The notes under the pieces are model-generated. The model was not told where the DNA came from. It saw nothing but the letters and a program-made list of their open reading frames with translations, and did not search any database. This document shows, in pieces, positions 62,001-64,000 of a stretch of 64,000 nt of DNA (the first letter of the stretch is position 1; each line of letters begins with the position of its first letter). The DNA is taken from the NCBI RefSeq assembly GCF_910592395.1, contig NC_088317.1, positions 18,460,039-18,524,038 of the forward strand, written 5' to 3'. The DNA is from Lineus longissimus. Taxonomy: Eukaryota; Nemertea; Pilidiophora; Heteronemertea; Lineidae. The translations under genes and the position numbers were made by a program.

Positions 62001-63620
62001 TAAAGGTGGAAAGGTAATGTACTCTTTATTTATTGTTGCCTGGCACATCGTGTTGAGGCCTGTTCAATGACTGTCTTGGTTACACTGATAGACACCATGC
62101 GTTCTCTTGTTCAAGTCCTCAACTATTATTGAAATATTTGATAAACCTGCCCCTGAGTATTCATGTCACACTCACATGAGAGTCCATACGTCACCATGAC
62201 CACCTCAACAGAGCAGGCCAGCAGGGACTTGTGGAATGAATCCGTTGACAACAACTGACTAAAGTCTTTCGTATGCAGTCGCTCTTCTTCCTACAAAAGG
62301 AAAACAAAAGTTTAATCCAATCAGAGAGTCACTGATGACATGATATTTCACCACTTCTTAACACGGTACATTCCTGAATGATCAGATGGAAAAATTGCTT
62401 TTTGAAAGCGTCTGATTTCAAACATGAATTTTTTAGGTCTGTAGAAGTGGCAAATGAGCTGTAGTAACTAGAAACTATATAGGAAAATCTAAACAGTCAG
62501 ACAATCAACTCACAGATCTCAGTAATGCTTCCATAACCCTGTAATATAACCTCAGCGCCATCTTCATTCTGATTCTGGCGATGCTCGCCTCGGTTGCTCC
62601 AAGCTCCCGACAAAAGTGACACACAAATGCATCTTCTAATTCCCTGGCTCTATTCTGGATCGTTTCACTCGGATCAGAGGCACATGACTGTAATAGAAGA
62701 CAACGATAAGTGGCAGTCATGTTGTCGGACTTTCAACATCTTTACATCCACATATGTGACCCGCCATGACAAAACAGGTCGCATGTCGCTCTGAGCTTGA
62801 CAGGTTGAGACAGACTGGTTGTTTATTTCACCATTGTCTGCCTTTTGTAAAATCGGAGCATATCAATTTCTTCTATTATGTCCAGGTGTCATTTTAGGCT
62901 CATCTTCTGTGCGACATGCGACTCAATTTGTCGTGGTGGGTCACATATACTGAGCTAGGTGGCGCTGCTTTAGACACTCAGAAAATATGAAAAGTGACAT
63001 TATTACCTTGAAGAAAACTTGTAATACTTCATTAGGTGAATCAGCAGCATCGGCCAGGATAGCCTTCAACGCCTGCACTGTGGTCAGCGCTGAAGTGACA
63101 GGGGTATAGGGAACATTCGCCCTCAAGGGACTCGTACGGGGGTCTGGCACCAAGTATGGGTCATGGGTGAGGAAGAGCAGGGAATCAAAGTCACCGTCCC
63201 GTTCGTAAAAAGAGACACACATCTGGTAGATTTTTGTTATCTGAAAGAAACAAAATGAATTGTGAGGTGAAATTGGAGACAGGACATGAAGCCAGCACGT
63301 ACAATGATACAAAGCCTTTAAGACACTCAATTATTGAATAATTGGAGCTGGCCAATAGGTCATGTAACTGAACAGTTTAAATAGGAAGACTGGGAAGCAT
63401 TTTCTTAAATTTAGCATAAAATCATGAGGATGATGAAAACTAATGACATCTTTATTTACATCAAATCCGTTCTCATCTTTTGGAATATCAGCAGCAAATT
63501 CTTTCCAATGACTTTCACACAGATCGTATGTTTCTTCGTAACTGGCACTAAACGTCTCGCACAGCTGCTTCAGCAACATCGTATTATCGTCTGCTTCTCT
63601 TGACTCACGTAACGTTGTAT
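59073..63620 (-). CDS. RB1: Retinoblastoma pocket protein, partial (C-terminal ~650 residues)
   Basis: Thirteen exons join in frame: 63620-63460, 63240-63007, 62687-62514, 62290-62176, 61916-61765, 61555-61380, 61123-60859, 60748-60518, 60366-60302, 59977-59854, 59733-59597, 59428-59349, 59113-59073. The first needs one base from an upstream exon outside the window. Pocket A carries [16 protein letters not shown] and [20 protein letters not shown]. Pocket B carries [18 protein letters not shown] and [13 protein letters not shown]. These match RB1 better than p107/p130. The Tyr, Lys and Tyr-Asn residues lining the LxCxE cleft are present. Ser/Thr-Pro CDK sites cluster in the A-B spacer and after pocket B ([19 protein letters not shown]). 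The C-terminal core and basic KSRKRIKFD follow, resembling the RB cyclin/PP1 docking and nuclear signal. It represses E2F-driven cell-cycle genes in the nucleus. Confidence 0.95.
59484..59563 (-). repeat. tRNA-derived sequence (SINE head or tRNA pseudogene)
   Basis: On the minus strand this 80-bp stretch starts GTCTCTGTGGCCTAGTGG, an A-box-like promoter, and contains GGTTCGAACTCC, a good B-box. A 7-base loop flanked by TTGA/TCAA resembles an anticodon arm, and GTCTC pairs with the terminal GAGAC. The T-stem does not pair and the spacing to the 3' end is too long, so a working tRNA is unlikely. It lies in an RB1 intron. Confidence 0.55.
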
Positions 63621-64000
63621 CTGAAAAGAAATGTATTAAGACGAATTAACCATAACGTCAAGTCAGACAGGGAACACATCCTCCAACAGCAAAGGGAGAG
63701 CAAAACCATGTCTTCACAAAGGTTATCAAGAAAACACTTTCAAATGCAACACTCACAGTTGTTGTGTCACTCAATCTCCTCATCACATAGTCATACCACA
63801 ATATTGTTGGAAGTCTTAATGTAGGCATATATGTGAAGTTTGGGACCTAAGCTGACAAAGAGGCTAGCAATCACTTCAGCAAACTAGAATTTAACACAGA
63901 CAACACACTCATAAGCTACATTGTGACCCGTCTAACTTAATACGCTTAGTTATCATTGGAATGATCACCGAATCAACCTTTATGATATAGGTTCACCTAC
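63621..64000 (-). other. RB1 intron, running off the window
   Basis: Lies upstream of the first visible RB1 exon, whose acceptor is TTTTCAG. I see no further RB1 exon here, so the N-terminal exons must lie beyond position 64000. Confidence 0.6.

Overview
The window is nuclear DNA from a multicellular animal, most likely a marine invertebrate bilaterian. Every recognisable gene is split by GT-AG introns with polypyrimidine acceptors, intron sizes run from about 100 bp to 6 kb, and base composition is AT-leaning. Gene content (RB-type pocket protein, COG3, TRAPPC1, ionotropic glutamate receptor, Toll-like receptor, neuroligin/gliotactin-like esterase fold) is metazoan. Frequent TACATGTA and TAGGCCTA palindromes suggest a lophotrochozoan, ambulacrarian or similar genome, but the phylum cannot be fixed from this sequence. 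No viral, prokaryotic, CRISPR or integrase features are visible.

Layout, left to right. 166-1006 (-): three exons of a ZRSR2/U2AF1-related splicing factor, continuing beyond the left edge. 1781-5835 (+): a 13-exon gene joining an RWDD1-type RWD domain to a YGR210C/archaeal-YchF-type Obg GTPase with a C-terminal TGS domain. 7254-17945 (-): an 11-exon membrane-anchored cholinesterase-like protein that lacks its catalytic Ser and His. 18848-27840 (+): COG3 in 21 exons. 31391-33022 (-): an unrecognised 265-residue type I membrane protein. 34041-35451 (+): TRAPPC1. 37406-40018 (-): an SLC16-like major facilitator. 43359-49772 (-): an ionotropic glutamate receptor in 11 exons with a degenerate ligand pocket. 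53764-56361 (+): a Toll-like receptor with an intronless reading frame. 59073-63620 (-): the C-terminal 13 exons of a retinoblastoma (RB1) protein, continuing beyond the right edge.

Several genes form head-to-head pairs with short spacers: ZRSR2-like/RWD-GTPase, cholinesterase-like/COG3 and membrane protein/TRAPPC1. COG3 and TRAPPC1 both serve Golgi vesicle tethering. The other neighbours show no obvious shared pathway.

Non-coding structure includes a 69-bp minisatellite in a COG3 intron, a 53-bp minisatellite downstream of TRAPPC1, and a 918-bp element with ~110-bp terminal inverted repeats and a perfect 10-bp target duplication next to the TLR. There are also a tRNA-derived repeat in an RB1 intron, at least two dispersed repeat families and several long G/C homopolymers. 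The strongest novelty candidate is the RWD-GTPase fusion: RWDD1-type proteins are known partners of the Obg-family GTPase DRG2, and here such a domain is built into another Obg-family GTPase.

All exon boundaries were placed by eye from splice signals, reading-frame continuity and family knowledge. Each complete model closes in frame, but none has been tested against transcripts.
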